Positions 22,200-33,964 are shown, counted from the stretch's first letter. The stretch is 64,000 nt of DNA from Capra hircus (GCF_001704415.2 NC_030812.1:54288093-54352092), one strand, 5' to 3'. Notes: a model not told the origin generated them from the sequence alone. Translations and numbers: made by a program.

Positions 22200-22930
22200 C
22201 ACTGGCATGTGCTCGCAGTGTCTCAGCCACAGTGGGCCTGCTCCTGCTCACAGCGCGTGTGCCCTCCCTGCCCACGCAGCTCAGGCTCTAGGTTGCTTCT
22301 CCGGGAACCATCCAAGGCCGGCCCTGGGCTGCATGCACCTCCCAGGTCTAAGCTGCTCAGGTTCAGGCACTCGGGTAGTCCTCAGAGGCACAGACTCGGT
22401 TGGGCCTGCGTTTTGCGCCCTTCCCAAGTCCGAGCAGCTCAGGTGATGAGGCGTTTGGCGAGCGCGGTCGCTGCAACTTATCTTCTTCCCTTTCCCTGCT
22501 GCTTGGTTTTCTGGGTGTACAACCGGCGCACCTTCTCAGGCAGATGGTGACCGTCCAGAACCCTAAGAAGTCTTACAAAGAAGCCTGCTTGCAGTTTGGT
22601 AGATAATGTCTCTCTGGGGCTGCGATTGCCCCCTTCAGGCTCTGGCTGCCTGTCACCGGAGGGGGATGGTCTGCAGCGGGCGAGCTCTGTTCAGTCCTTT
22701 GTTCTGTGAGTGGGCCTGACAGTGTCTTAGGTTAGGGCTTTTCGTGTGGTAGCTATCCCACAGTCAGGTTTGCTAGCCCGAGTTAGTTCCCTCAGATTGC
22801 CCTCGGGGCATTCAGGCCCAGTCCTTACTCTAAGCACTGCAGCCCCCGCCTCCCTGTCAAGCCCCTGCTTGCTAGTGGCAGATGCAGGCATCTGCGCTGC
22901 TTCTCTGCTGAGGGAGTTACCGTTGGGCAC
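22200..22930. other. GC-rich CpG-bearing block inside the L1 5' UTR
   Basis: The most GC-rich stretch of the window (for example GGCGAGCGCGGTCGCTGC near 22457). Open frames at 22126-22606 on the plus strand are composition effects with no family match. The block belongs to the L1, so it is not a host CpG island. Confidence 0.7.
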
Positions 22931-23296
22931 GTAATCTGTGGGTTTTAATTATTTATTTATTTTTCCTCCTTGTTATGTTGCCCTCTGTGGTTCCAAGCCT
23001 CACCACAGACTCGGCAGGGGGAGTGTTTCCTGGTGTTTGGAAACTTCTCTCTTTTTAAGACTCCTTTCCCGAGACAGAGCTCCATCCCTACCTCTTTTGT
23101 CTCTTTTTTGTCTTTTATATTTTTTCCTACCTCCTTTCGAAGACACTGGGCTGCTTTTCTGAGTGCCTGCTGTCCTCTGACAGCATTCAGAAGTTGTTTG
23201 TGGAATTTACTCAGCGTTTAAATGTCCTTTTGATGAATTTGTGGGGGAGAAAGTGGTATCCCCATCCTATTCCTCCTCCATCTTAGGATCGCACCC

Positions 23297-25262
23297 CCAT
23301 GTCCAGTTCTAATTGTTGCTTCTTGACCCGCATACAGATTTCACAGGAGGCAGGTCAGGTGGTCTGGTGTTCCCATCTCTTAAAGAATTTTCCACAGTTT
23401 ATTGTGATCCACACAGTCAAAGGCTTTGGCATAGTCAATAAAGCAGAAGTACATGTTTTTCTGGAACTCTCTTGCTTTTTCCATGATCCAGCGGATGTTG
23501 GCAATTTGATTTCTGGTTCCTCTGCCTTTTCTAAATTCAGCTTGAACATCTGGAAATTCTCAGTTCACATACTGTTGAAGCTTGGCTTGGAGAATTTTGA
23601 GCATTACATTGTTATCATGTGAGATGAGTGCAACTGTGTTATAGTTTGAGCATTCTTTGGCATTGCCTTTCTTAGGAATTGTAGTGAAAACTGAACTTTT
23701 CCAGTCCTGTGGCCACTACTGAGTTTTCCAAATTTGCTGGCATATTGAGTGCAGCACTCTCATAGCATCATCCTTTTGAATTTGAAATAGCTCAACTGGA
23801 ATTCCATCACCTCCACTAGCTTTGTTTGTAGTAATGCTTCTTAAGACCCACTTGACCTTGCATTCCAGGATGTCCAGCTGTAGGTGAGTGATCACATCAT
23901 TGTGATTATCTGGGTTATGAAGATCTTTTTTGTATAGTCCTTTGTATTCTTGCCACCTCTTCTTAATATCTTCTGCTTCTGTTAGGTCTATACCATTTCT
24001 GTCCTTTTTTGTGCCCATCTTTGCATGAAATTTTCCCTTGGTATCTCTAATTTTCTTGAAGAGATCTCTAGTCTTTCCCATTCTATTGTTTTCTCTATTT
24101 GTTTGCATTGATCACTGAGGAAGGGTTTCTTGTCTCTCCTTGCTATTCTTTGGAACTCTGCATTCAAATGAGTATATCTTTCCTTTTCTCCTTTACCTTT
24201 CACTTCTCTTCTTTCCACAGCTATTTGTAAGCCTCCTCAGACAACCATTTTGCCTTTTTGCATTTCTTTTCCTTGGGCGTGGTCTTGATCCCTGCCTCCC
24301 TGTACAATGTCACATACATCCGTCCATAGTTCTTCAGGCACTCTGTCTATCAGATCTAATCCCTTGAATCTATTTCTCACTTCCACTGTATAATCATAAG
24401 GCATGTGATTTAGGTCATACCTGAATGGTCTATTGGTTTTCCCTACTTTCTTTAATTTAAGTCTGAATGGAAATAAGGAGTTCATGATCTGAGCCACAGT
24501 CAGCTCCCAGACTTCTTTTTGTTGACTGTATAGAGCTTCTCCATCTTTGGTTGCAAAGATATAATCAGTCTGATTTTGATATTGACCAGCTGGTTATGTC
24601 CATGTGTAGCATCTTCTCTTGTGTTGTTGAAAGAGGGTATTTGCTATCACTAGTGCATGCTCTTGTCAAAATTCTATTAGCCTTTGCCCCACTTCATTCT
24701 GTACTCCAAGGCCAAATTTGCCTGTTACTCCAGGTATTTCTTGACTTCCTATTTTTGCATTCCAGTCCACTATAATGAAAAGAACATCTTTTGGGGGTGT
24801 TAGTTCTAGAAGGTCTTGTAGGTCTTCATAGAAAGCTCAACTTCAGCTTCTTTAGCATTACTGGTCAGGGCATAGACTTGGATTACTGTGATATTGAATA
24901 GTTTGCCTTGGAAATGAACAAAGTACTGCATTTCAGACTCTACTATTGACTATGATGACAACTCCATTTATTCTAAGGGATTCTTGCCCACAGTTGTAGA
25001 TGTAATGGTCATCTGAGTTAAGCTCACCCTTTCCTGTCCATTTTAGTTTGCTGATTCCTAAAACATCAACATTCACTCTTGTCATCTCCTGTTTGATCAC
25101 TTTCAATTTGCCTTAATGCATGGACCTAACATTACAGGTTCCTATGCAATATTGCTCTTGACAGCATCGGACTTTACTTCCATCATCAGTCATATCCACA
25201 AATCTCTCATAAAAATCCCAGTTCCCTCCCCTGGTATCTGTTCACTAAGGAGTCTCTAGTGT
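23297..25262 (-). mobile_element. BovB LINE (outer copy), 5' portion
   Basis: Resumes the BovB that was cut at 14434, starting with the second copy of the target site (CCATGTCCAGTTCT, 23297-23310). On the minus strand it holds the N-terminal RT region (frame 23716-24108, with ATTNKASGGDGIPVELF-like residues ITTNKASGGDGIPVELFQ), a linker (23988-24218) and part of the endonuclease domain (24237-24497). Frames are mutually shifted. With 13495-14434 the copy totals about 2.9 kb, near the length of a complete BovB (about 3.2 kb). The right boundary is approximate. Confidence 0.93.
23716..24497 (-). pseudogene. Outer BovB ORF, endonuclease-RT linker and RT N-terminus (broken)
   Basis: Three overlapping minus-strand frames (24237-24497, 23988-24218, 23716-24108) together follow one BovB polyprotein region. 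The last contains EYKGLYKKDLHNPDNHNDVI and the conserved SGGDGIPVELF motif of RTE reverse transcriptases. The frame jumps and the L1 interruption downstream make it a pseudogene. The apurinic-like endonuclease domain further right (24500-25250) has no long open frame. Confidence 0.85.
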
Positions 25263-25833
25263 CTTTGTGTAAGCAACTTTCTGGTTTTGAGATTTGAAAA
25301 CAAAATAAAGCTTACTTTCAAGGGCCCTGTCCTTTCAAGTACAGCTTTGGCTCAAAAATCAATTTCAAAAGTCTAGAGTGTACATGAAGACCTTTCCCCT
25401 TCTCCATAAACACATTTATTTAAATACCATATCTATTTTCCATGATAATGCAAAACCGTTAACCAAGTTTTGATACCTAATTTATCAGAAAATTTTTCCA
25501 TCATTAAGAATGTGGCTCTCCATAGCCATCTTGTACACACCAGCAATTAGGGAAACAAGATTTATAAATCAAAGCTGAAGAAGATGTGAAATATGAATCA
25601 GTGGTTTGAACTTTACTAGTCCAGGAACCCAGATTCATTGGCTAAACTAGGAAATTCATTGGCTAAATTAGGAAATGTTCACTTTTTATCCATTGAGACA
25701 AAAAGTACACACACACCAAAAAAAAAGAAAAGAAAAGAAAAAATTTACCACTAATAGAACTGCTTTTCACTTAAGATCCTAAGATCTATAACTTGCCAGG
25801 TTGTTTAACCAGCATGCTTGAAATTCATTATTT
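25263..25833. other. Unassigned sequence
   Basis: AT-rich with an AAAAGAAAAG-type purine stretch near 25720-25745. Nothing else recognised. Confidence 0.35.
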
Positions 25834-27250
25834 AAAGGAGGCAAGAATATACAATGGAGAAAGGATGATCTCTTTAACAAGTGGTGCTGGGAAAACTGGT
25901 CAACCACTTGTAAAAGAATGAAACTAGAACACTTTCTAACACCACACACAAAAATAAACTCAAAATGGATTAAAAATCTAAACGTTTAAGACCAGAAACT
26001 ATAAAACTCCTAGAGGAGAACATAGGCAAAACATTCTCTGACATAAATCACAGCAGGATCCTCTATGATCCACCTCCCAGAATATTGGAAATAAAAGTGA
26101 AAATAAACAAATGGGACCTAATTAAACTTAAGAGCTTTTGCACAACAAAGGAAACTATAAGCAAGGTTAAAAGACAGCCTTCGGAATGGGAGAAAATAAT
26201 AGCAAATGAAGCAACTGACAAAGAACTAATCTCAAAAATATACAAGCAACTCCTGCAGCTCAATTCCAGAAAAACAAACGACCCAATCAAAAAATGCACC
26301 AAAGAACTAAACAGACATTTCTCCAAAGAAGACATACAGATGGCTAACAAACACATGAAAAGATGCTCAACATCACTCATTATCAGAGAAATGCAAATCA
26401 AAACCATAATGAGGTACCATTTCATGCCAGTCAGAATGGTTGCTATCCCAGTCTACAAGCAATAAATGCTGTAGAGAAAAGGGAACCCTCTTACACTGTT
26501 GGTGGGAATGCACACTAGTACAGCCACTATGGAGAACAGTGTGGAGATTCCTTAAAAAACTGGAAATAGAACTGCCATATGACCCAGAAATCCCACTGCT
26601 GGGCATACACATCAAGGAATCCAGAATTGAAAGAGACACGTGTACCACAGTGTTCATCGCAGCACTGTTTATAATAGCCAGGACATGGAAACAACCTAGA
26701 TGTCCATCACATATGAATGGATAAAAAAGCTGTGGTACATATACACAACGGAATATTGCTCAGCCATTAAAAAGAATACATTTGAATCAGTTCTAATGAG
26801 GTGGATGAAACTGGAGCCTATGATACAGAGTGAAGTAAGCCAGAAAGAAAAATACCAATACAGTATACTAACACATATACATGGAATTTAGAAAGATGGT
26901 AATGATAACCCTGTATGCGAGACAACAAAAGAGACACAGATGTACAGAACAGTCTTTTGGACTCAGTGGGAGAGGGTGAGGGTGGGATGGTTTGGGAAAA
27001 TGGCACTGAAACATGTATATTATCATATGTGAAAAGACTTGCCAGTCCAGGTTCGATGCATGATACAGGGTGCTTGGGGCTGGTGCATTGGGATGACCCA
27101 GAGGAATGGGATGGGGAGGGAGGTAGGAGGGGGTTTCAGGATGGGGAATACATGTACACCCATGGCGGATTCATGTCAATGTATGGCAAAACCAATATAA
27201 TAGTGCAAAGAAATTAGCCTTCAATTAAAATAAATAAATTTATATATCTT
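25834..27250 (+). mobile_element. L1 (copy C), 5'-truncated, 3' 1.4 kb
   Basis: Begins inside ORF2 at AAAGGAGGCAAGAATATACA, collinear with the minus-strand L1s (compare the reverse complement near 61045). It runs through the ORF2 C-terminus and 3' UTR to AATTAAAATAAATAAATTTA. A small internal deletion relative to the other copies lies near 26445-26480. No clear target duplication was found. Confidence 0.93.
25850..26890 (+). pseudogene. L1 copy C ORF2 C-terminal fragment (broken)
   Basis: Frames 26085-26465, 26440-26724 and 26700-26891 encode successive ORF2p C-terminal pieces: DPIKKCTKELNRHFSKEDIQ, the Cys/His segment CCREKGTLLHCWWECTLVQP and WYIYTTEYCSAIKKNTFE. They lie in different frames, so at least two shifts are present. 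Compared with the 59.7-kb copy the Cys/His cluster has lost part of its first half through a small deletion. Confidence 0.88.
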
Positions 27251-27423
27251 TTTAAAATACAGCTTTTCTGAATCCATCCTTACTAGTGTCCTATATTTTC
27301 AAAAGATTTCAATTCAAATAATTAGTATTTTCCATATATATCTGAGCCAGTCTTTTATACTAAACTTTACAATTAAACAGCTCACATATTTGGGGGGCTT
27401 CTCAGGAATGTATACCACATGTG
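27251..27423. other. Unassigned sequence
   Basis: AT-rich. No feature recognised. Confidence 0.3.
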
Positions 27424-27640
27424 TGATGTTTGTGCTCAGCTGTGTCACTCTCTGTGACTCCATGGACTGTAACCCTCCAGGTTCATCTGTCCATGGGATT
27501 TTCCAGGCAAGACTACTGGAGTGGGTTGCCATTTTCTACTCCAGGGGATCTTCCCAACTCAGGAATAAAGCCTGCCTTTCTTGCATCTCCTGCATTGGCA
27601 GGTGGGTTCTTTATCACAGACTCTCAAGCCCATACACCAG
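27424..27640 (-). mobile_element. Bov-tA SINE
   Basis: Reverse orientation: CTCCATGGACTGTAACCC, GGGATTTTCCAGGCAAG, CTACTGGAGTGGGTTGCC, GGGGATCTTCCCAACTCAGG, CTGCATTGGCAGGTGGG. The tRNA-like head end is degraded (TTATCACAGACTCTCAAGCCC). Confidence 0.9.
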
Positions 27641-28094
27641 GTATAAGCAAACATGTATAAAAATTTACATATATCTGTGATGGGCAATTTTGTTTACAAG
27701 AATTTTACTTTCGTAGAAATATCAGTTCAAGCATTTGTTGCCATTTCTGATTTGAGAATTTTGCATAATCAGCCTGAAATTTTAAAAAGTGAGAGAAAGT
27801 TTATTATATTCTTCATGCCCCTAAAGCAGTGCATCATGCATGGATAGACTTAGTCTAGTGGAAACATACTTAGAATTCTAGCTTAAACAACTTAAGAAGC
27901 AGATACAAATCCTTGTACAGCCTACATGATGGTGGAGGTGAAAGTTAAAAGAATGAATACTGAATCTCTGGGATTTGGATGGGATGGAGAGATTTAATGA
28001 CTTTATAATGCAAATATCCTGACATCTATTTCTTTGCCAGTGGGTGATTTGTTTTTATTTCAGATCTCAAATAGAAAGTTACTCTTCCCACCAA
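27641..28094. other. Unassigned sequence
   Basis: No gene or repeat recognised. Confidence 0.3.
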
Positions 28095-28215
28095 AAAATA
28101 CAGAATAAAACTCCTCAAGGATCAGAGCCCAGGGACCATATACATATGAAACACATAAGGTCATAGTTCTGAGTGCATCATCAAGCAAATGTCCAGCAAG
28201 TCAATGCCTGTGTGT
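28095..28215 (+). repeat. Possible L2 3' fragment
   Basis: AAACTCCTCAAGGATCAGAG, then CAGGGACCATATAC and GTGCATCATCAAGCAAATG resemble the L2 terminal pattern. Weak. Confidence 0.35.
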
Positions 28216-29337
28216 TAAAATATCCGCTCTAAGAGGGAAATGAAATGTCCTTAGCAATACCAGCAAAAGAGTCAGTTCTGAGCAGAGGCAAGAGCCTGTG
28301 TGAAAACCCAAAGTCAGCAGAGTTAGTATTCAAATTGATCCCCATAAAGAATTAGAATGTCAATTTTCCTCCCCAGAGCTTAAAGACAGTGATGTTTTCA
28401 TTTGGACATCCTTTATAATACTTATAGATATCTATAGGAGATATTCAATACAGACATAATTTTTTCAGTTCAATGCTGTTATTACTTATCTTTTTCCAAG
28501 TGAATGCAGTTCTTTTAGCTACTAAGTTACAATATAGTCTAGGATTTTCTTGTCAACTTGGTCTTCGTAGAAAAAAATGGATTCCAGATATGGTCTGTCA
28601 GGTGTGTAGGTATCAATGCCCTGGCTAACCTGGATCAGCTTTAATAGAATAAGCTTGTGGGCATTTCCACTCTCAGTTTTATTATTGGTATGACTGCTGC
28701 TTTTCCTAAAAATGCTAATATAGCATATACTATTCATTCATAATGAAAAAATGATACATTTTAATTCAGTCTATTTGTTTTTCTCCAGGAATAATTAGTA
28801 ATAACTTTCCTGTACATTGATACACTGTTAATACTTAACAAGAAAAAAAAAAAAGAGGGCTTCACTATCATAAACACGACCAGTTTATTCTTTTATTTAC
28901 CTTTCATAGTTCAGAGACTGGGGCACCACCATAAAAGCATGTAAGCTGGCCATGTGTGCATGTGTGTACACACATAAGCACATTTTTTTAATATATATAG
29001 CTGAAAGTATTGGCCTACATCACCAAGTGAAAATTACACAAAAAGAACATTTTTATTTCAAGGTATGAAGCAGATACATTAGTTGCGATATTTGACATGA
29101 TGTGGAATCAATCAATGAGTTGAAGGCTTGCTGGGCTCCTGAGAGTTGTACGCAATATGATAGCTCATAAATAATGCATGAAAAGAAAAATCTGGATATC
29201 TGAAAGCAAATAATCTCAGGACTCAGAAAGACCACTCTGAAAACTCAATCTCAGTACGTAGAGAATTCAGCCTGTCACTTGAAGCTGGCAAAGAAAGAGT
29301 CTGAGCATTCCACTAATAATCTTTTTTTGCTTTGGGT
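28216..29337. other. Unassigned sequence
   Basis: AT-rich. It contains an A12 run at about 28843 and alternating TGTGCATGTGTGTACACAC near 28952. No gene or named repeat was seen. The frame at 28522-28737 has no features. Confidence 0.35.
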
Positions 29338-29552
29338 TTGCTTCCCTGGTAGCTCAGATGGTAAAGAGTTTGCCTGCAGTGCATGAAACCCAGGCTCAGT
29401 CTTTGGGTTGGGAGGATCCCCTGGAGAAAGAAATGGAAACCCACTCCAATATTCTTGTCTGGAAAATCCATTGGATGGAGGAACCTGGCAGACTACAAGT
29501 CCATGAGGTCGCAAAGAGTCAGACACGACTGAGCGATTTCTCTCACTTTCCC
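29338..29552 (+). mobile_element. Bov-tA SINE
   Basis: Head TTCCCTGGTAGCTCAGATGG, B-box-like region altered (AGGCTCAGTCTTTGGG), body GGAAACCCACTCCAATATTC, 3' end AGTCAGACACGACTGAGCG and CTCTCACTTTCCC. Confidence 0.92.
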
Positions 29553-30296
29553 AAAGAGGCTATTAATTGGGATAAGCATAAGTTGTGATATTAAACTGTT
29601 TCCTAAGGAAAGTTTTTCCCTTTCCTTGGATGAATGCCAGTGTGTCTGTCAAAGGATTAATTACGTGGGTTTTTTCATTACTGTAGTCTAATGCTGCTGC
29701 TACCTGCTTTGGCTTTGAACTTTTCAAGAAGGAACTGACACAAAGTTATTAGAAGTTTTTCTCAGATGTTAAAAATTTGTCATATAAATGAAGAAATAGG
29801 AAAGTGCCTAAATTTAATATTAATCAAAGATGCTAAGCCTTTAGAAGCTGATTTTTATGTGACTTTCATGAATTCATTAATCAAAAGTACATGAAGAAAT
29901 GGCCAGGTTTTGAGTTTCAAAGATCCACCAGATATTTATTTTTAGAGCAATGAGACCATCTGTAACCTTTGAAACTGTTATAAACCAAACAGAGGGGGCT
30001 CTGGAATTTCTATAAAGGAAGGTCTCAGGCACCAGTCTGTTGGAATAGAATTCTAGAAATTCTTTTGATGATACATTGCATAGCAAGCACATTCTTTTTC
30101 CTTGGATTGCATATTGACTTGGTTTGGTTAAAAGAGGCAGAGACAGAGATTATGAGAAACTCAAAATTGCTTTCCCTTTGACATCTCCACTAAGCATCCT
30201 GGTTCATTTTGAGCAGTGCATCACACCTTATATCTAAGCCTCAGAGGTGGCATAAGACACATCAACCACATCAGGTACAGGGCAGTGAGGAGTCAA
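29553..30296. other. Unassigned sequence
   Basis: No gene or named repeat recognised. Confidence 0.35.
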
Positions 30297-30525
30297 GAGC
30301 AAGGTTGCTAGTGCTGGGCCATCTGGTTTGAGTCATGACTCCAGTATTTTATGGGGCTCAGTGACATTAGACCAGTTAATTGAGCTCCTTATCACTCAAT
30401 TTTCTTATGTACAGTATGAGGGAAAACTTACAATAGTTTCCTTATGGGATTATTGTGTAGATAGAGTGAATGCCTAATAAAAAGATAAGCACATAGAAAG
30501 GTTATTTAGTATTTTCAAACTTGAT
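30297..30525 (+). repeat. MIR SINE remnant
   Basis: Forward MIR order: GGTTTGAGTCATGACTCC, AGTTAATTGAGCTCC, TTATGTACAGTATGAGGG, GGGATTATTGTGTAGATAGA, AAGATAAGCACATAG. Confidence 0.6.
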
Positions 30526-31094
30526 AGGAAGGAGTCTAAGGCTGAGGTTTCAAGTTCCCAACAGAACGAAACCCAGAGGGTCCAGGTGGTGCTGTGTGAA
30601 AAGCATTTGTCCTAATGGAATGATTCTTCATGTTAATCTTTTCAGAGAAACAAAATAAATAGCCACTAAGGAATCCCTCATAAAAGAGAGGCTAAAATCC
30701 AGTGCCCACTGTACATGGTGAGCAGACAAGAGAGACTACATCTTGTCTGGTCTTATAAACCTAATATACAATGGCAATTAATCACATATGTTTGACTAAG
30801 AGCAACAGAATCAATGGGTTCTGATTTACTTTCTGCCATGTACATTCACATGTATGTAAGTGACCTATGCATTTGAAATGCTAGAGAGAGGGTAACAACA
30901 TTTGATACAAATTGGGTAGATTCATTGAGAGACACCTACTGAGCAAAGACACATGAAGGGTCAAAGACATCGGTCTGTGAGGACGGCAGTGAGAAGAGAC
31001 AGAGGCAAGATAAGTGGTAGGAAAGCCAGGAACTCAAGCTATGACCAGATGGCTCAGAGCATCAAAACGGGATTCCTTTAGGAGAGGGTAACAA
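30526..31094. other. Unassigned sequence
   Basis: No gene or named repeat recognised. Confidence 0.35.
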
Positions 31095-32194
31095 GAAAAA
31101 CGTCTATTTCTGGTTTATTGACTATGTCAAAGCCTTTGACTGTATGGTTCACAATAAACTTTGGAGAATCCTGAAAGAGATGGGAACACCAGACCACCTG
31201 ACCTGCCTCTTGAGAAACATATATGTAGGTCAGGAAGCACCAGTGAGACCTGGACATGGAACAACAGACTGGTTCCAAACAGGAAAAGGAGTATGTCAAG
31301 GCTGTATATTGTCACCCTGTTTATTTAACTTCTATGCAGAGTACATCATGAGAAATGCTGGGCTGGAAGAAGCACAAGCTGGAATCAAGATTGCCGGGAG
31401 AAATATCAATAACCTCAGCTATGCAGATGACACCACCCTTACGGCAGAAAGTGACGAGGAACTAAAGAGCCTCTTGATGAAAGTGAAAGAGGAGAGTGAA
31501 AAAGTTGGCTTAAAGCTCAACATTCAGAAAATGAAGATCATGGCATCTTGTCCCATCACTTCTGGGGAAACAGTGGAAACAGTGTCAGACTTTATTTCTT
31601 GCGGCTCCAAAATCACTGCAGATGGTGATTGCAGCCATGAAATTAAAAGACGCTTACTCCTTGGAAGGAAAGTTATGACCAACCTAGATAGCATATTCAA
31701 AAGCAGAGACATTATTTTGCCAACAAAGTCCATCCAGTCAAGGCTATGGTTTTTCCTGTGGTCATGTATGGATGTGAGAGTTGGACTGTGAAGAAAGCTG
31801 AGTGCCAAAGAATTAATGCGTTTGAACTGTGGTGTTAGAGAAGACTCTTGAGAGTCCCTTGGACTGCAAGGAGATCCAACCAGTCCATTCTAAAGGAGAT
31901 CAGTCCTGGTTGTTCATTGGAAGGAATGATGCTGAAGCTGAAACTCCAGTACTTTGGCCACCTCATGCGAAGAGTTGACTCATTGGAAAAGACTCTGATG
32001 CTGGGAGGGGTTGGGGGCCAGAGGAGAAGGGGATGACAGAGGATGAGATGGCTGGATGGCATCACTGACTCGATGGACGTGAGTCTGAATGAACTCTGGG
32101 AGTTGGTGATGGACAGGGAGGCCTGGCGTGCTGCGATTCATGGGGACGCAAAGAGTCGGACACGGCTGAGCGACTGAACTGAACTGAACTGAAC
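31095..32194 (+). mobile_element. BovB LINE, 5'-truncated 1.1-kb copy
   Basis: Starts in the RT region (GAAAAACGTCTATTTCTGG) and reaches the 3' terminus with CGACTGAACTGAACTGAAC. It is one of the better preserved BovB copies here and is not interrupted by another element. Confidence 0.96.
31144..32036 (+). pseudogene. BovB reverse transcriptase fragment (broken)
   Basis: A 215-residue frame (31144-31791) covers the RT palm: NKLWRILKEMGTPDHLTCLL, the LF-type YAEYIMRNAGLEEAQAGIKI and the catalytic SYADDTTL (YADD codons at 31420-31431), followed by MKIMASCPITSGETVE. A second frame (31848-32036, WTARRSNQSILKEISPGCSL) carries the C-terminal part in a different phase. There is no N-terminal endonuclease, so the copy is dead on arrival. 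RTE RTs normally follow an endonuclease domain in one ORF. Confidence 0.92.
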
Positions 32195-33699
32195 AAGATT
32201 CATAGATAGAAAGGCAAAGGAAAGGATAGCTGAGGACAGAGGCCAGGCAATCTTGATTACAGTTTGGAAAGGAGCCTCATCTGGAAAATCCAGAGTAGTA
32301 TTGATTCCTAGGTAAGAAGCAGAGCACAGAAAAGATATGTCCTAGAGTATCTGAGAGTCTTCCCAAAGGGGCAGTTTTGTTCTATTCACATGCATTCACA
32401 AACAATGGGTAAAACAACTCTTGTGGATTAACATCTCGAAACAGCTTTTAATCTCACTTGTAGCACATGGAAACAATTCTCAAAAGTCTTTATACTCTCA
32501 AAGATCATGCTTTTGTTTCTCCTAAATTATACCTCTGACTGCATTTTTTATCTTTTAGCAAATAAGTGAGTCTAAATTTCCCCTTGTTTTGATTTTATTC
32601 TTAAATTATTTTACATGTTCCTCAAAGCTGGTAAGGAAAAATGGGTACTTGTTTCTTTTAGAGTTCTAGCAATTTCCCACAGCTAAACTTTCTCAAATAT
32701 GATTGAACCAGAATATATCAGATAAATTGTGACTCAGTCCTTGATTCCCAAATGCACTCTGTGTAGTAAAATCTATTTTTATCAATTGAGCAATATTATC
32801 TTTATTATTTATTGAGCACCATCTACACAGAGTTGTAAAACTGAATGAAGATGTCAAAGTTCTGCCTTGTGGTTTTATAATCTACTCATAAAATGTGAAT
32901 GATCCAGCTGAGTAAAAACTTTGATGTACCTACTTAGGGTCATTCATGATTTCCCCTTGTGTCATGCAGATAAGCAAAATCAGATACCTAACTGTTTTAG
33001 GGAATATTTATTCTGTTATTTATAGTGCTCTCATCCAAATATCTCAGTTCTTAGTTCTCATAGCCCAAGGAAAATAAAAAACATAAGCTACCCAATAAGC
33101 CATTTTCTTTATAAGAAAAATAGAACAATCACAGGGCAATGGCTACCTATTCATATCCATGAAAATGCATGGGAAGGGATCCGCATGGAAATCCACACTG
33201 TTCACACTAACCCAGGTGCACACTCAACTTGACCTCCAGTTCTGATGATAATACATGCAGATATCAGTTGCAGTGGGAACAGTAGATATTCCTTACAGTC
33301 ACTCTGGGATAGAGATGCTTTGGGCAAGGATGATGTCAGAAATAAAAATACAGGTTCAACACAGAACACACAGAACCAGTTCTCAGCAACATGAAGATTT
33401 ACTTGGCAGGAAATACTTGTAGGAAACAGGAAACCACAAAAGAAAAGAAAGACACAGGCCCAAGAAAAAGGCAAATATAAATCAGCAGAAGAATGAAGCT
33501 TATCCACTAACAAAGTGCTTTCACATACATGAACCTCATTTTATCTTCATAATATATTATAAGTGGTACATAATCAGGCTTTTGAGGAATCACTCTCAAG
33601 AGTATTTAAACATGAAAGTTTTAATTTTCCAACTTCCACTTTCAGCCATGTTACCTGTGCCGACTCATCATTCAATATTATCTCGGGAAGATCCCACTT
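32195..33699. other. Unassigned sequence
   Basis: About 1.5 kb of mostly AT-rich DNA. A weak MIR-like phrase (TTATTTATTGAGCACCATC, about 32801) is present. A 103-codon minus-strand frame at 33202-33513 has a hydrophobic stretch but no family match and no supporting context. Confidence 0.4.
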
Positions 33700-33870
33700 T
33701 TTTAAGGATTTTATTATTTTTTTTAGAGCAGCTTTAGGTTTGAAGGAAAATTACACAGAAAGAACAGCATCCCCCTATTCTCCACACAGTTTCTTTCATT
33801 ATTAACATCTTGCATTTATATGGCACATTTGTTTCTATTAGATCCACTGTCACTCAGTTATTTATACGGC
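33700..33870 (-). repeat. Old L1 fragment, tentative
   Basis: TTAGAGCAGCTTTAGGTTTG, then ACAGCATCCCCCTATTCTCC and ATTATTAACATCTTGCA follow a pattern common at old mammalian L1 3' ends in reverse orientation. Confidence 0.45.
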
Positions 33871-33964
33871 CTTCTCTCAACCTTGTCTTTGCTTTTTATT
33901 TGTCATAGTCTTTCCCCCTAGAGGCTTAATGGTTGTTCACAAGATCCCCAAAAACCTACAGCGA

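Larger units (their letters stand above)
18676..23296 (-). mobile_element. L1 copy A, 5' part: ORF2 N-terminus, ORF1 and 5' UTR
   Basis: Continues the L1 of 14435-17647. Reading leftward on the minus strand from 23296 there is a 5' UTR of about 2.7 kb, ORF1 (20597-19671), a short spacer and the ORF2 start at 19619. The 5' end GGGGGTGCGATCCTAAGATG (reverse complement of about 23296-23277) abuts the right target duplication directly, which is what a full-length insertion should look like. Confidence 0.95.
20598..23296 (-). promoter_or_regulatory. L1 copy A 5' UTR / internal promoter region
   Basis: An L1 5' UTR acts as the internal RNA polymerase II promoter. Here it is about 2.7 kb. It contains a tandem array of three units (21133-21590), an A-rich/TA stretch (21640-21890, including a (TA)n run at 21735-21753) and a GC-rich, CpG-containing block at about 22200-22900 that is unlike the AT-rich surroundings. 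The 5'-most 60 bases on the minus strand include AAGATGGAGGAGGAATAGG. Regulatory activity is inferred from position, not shown. Confidence 0.7.

Noticed and set aside
22126..22606. Overlapping plus-strand frames of 68-113 residues in GC-rich DNA
   Set aside because: They lie inside the L1 5' UTR, are antisense to it and have no family resemblance. GC-rich DNA yields chance open frames.
33202..33513. 103-residue minus-strand frame with a hydrophobic, Cys-rich N-terminal part
   Set aside because: No recognisable domain, no conserved context, and a length within chance expectation for 64 kb in six frames.
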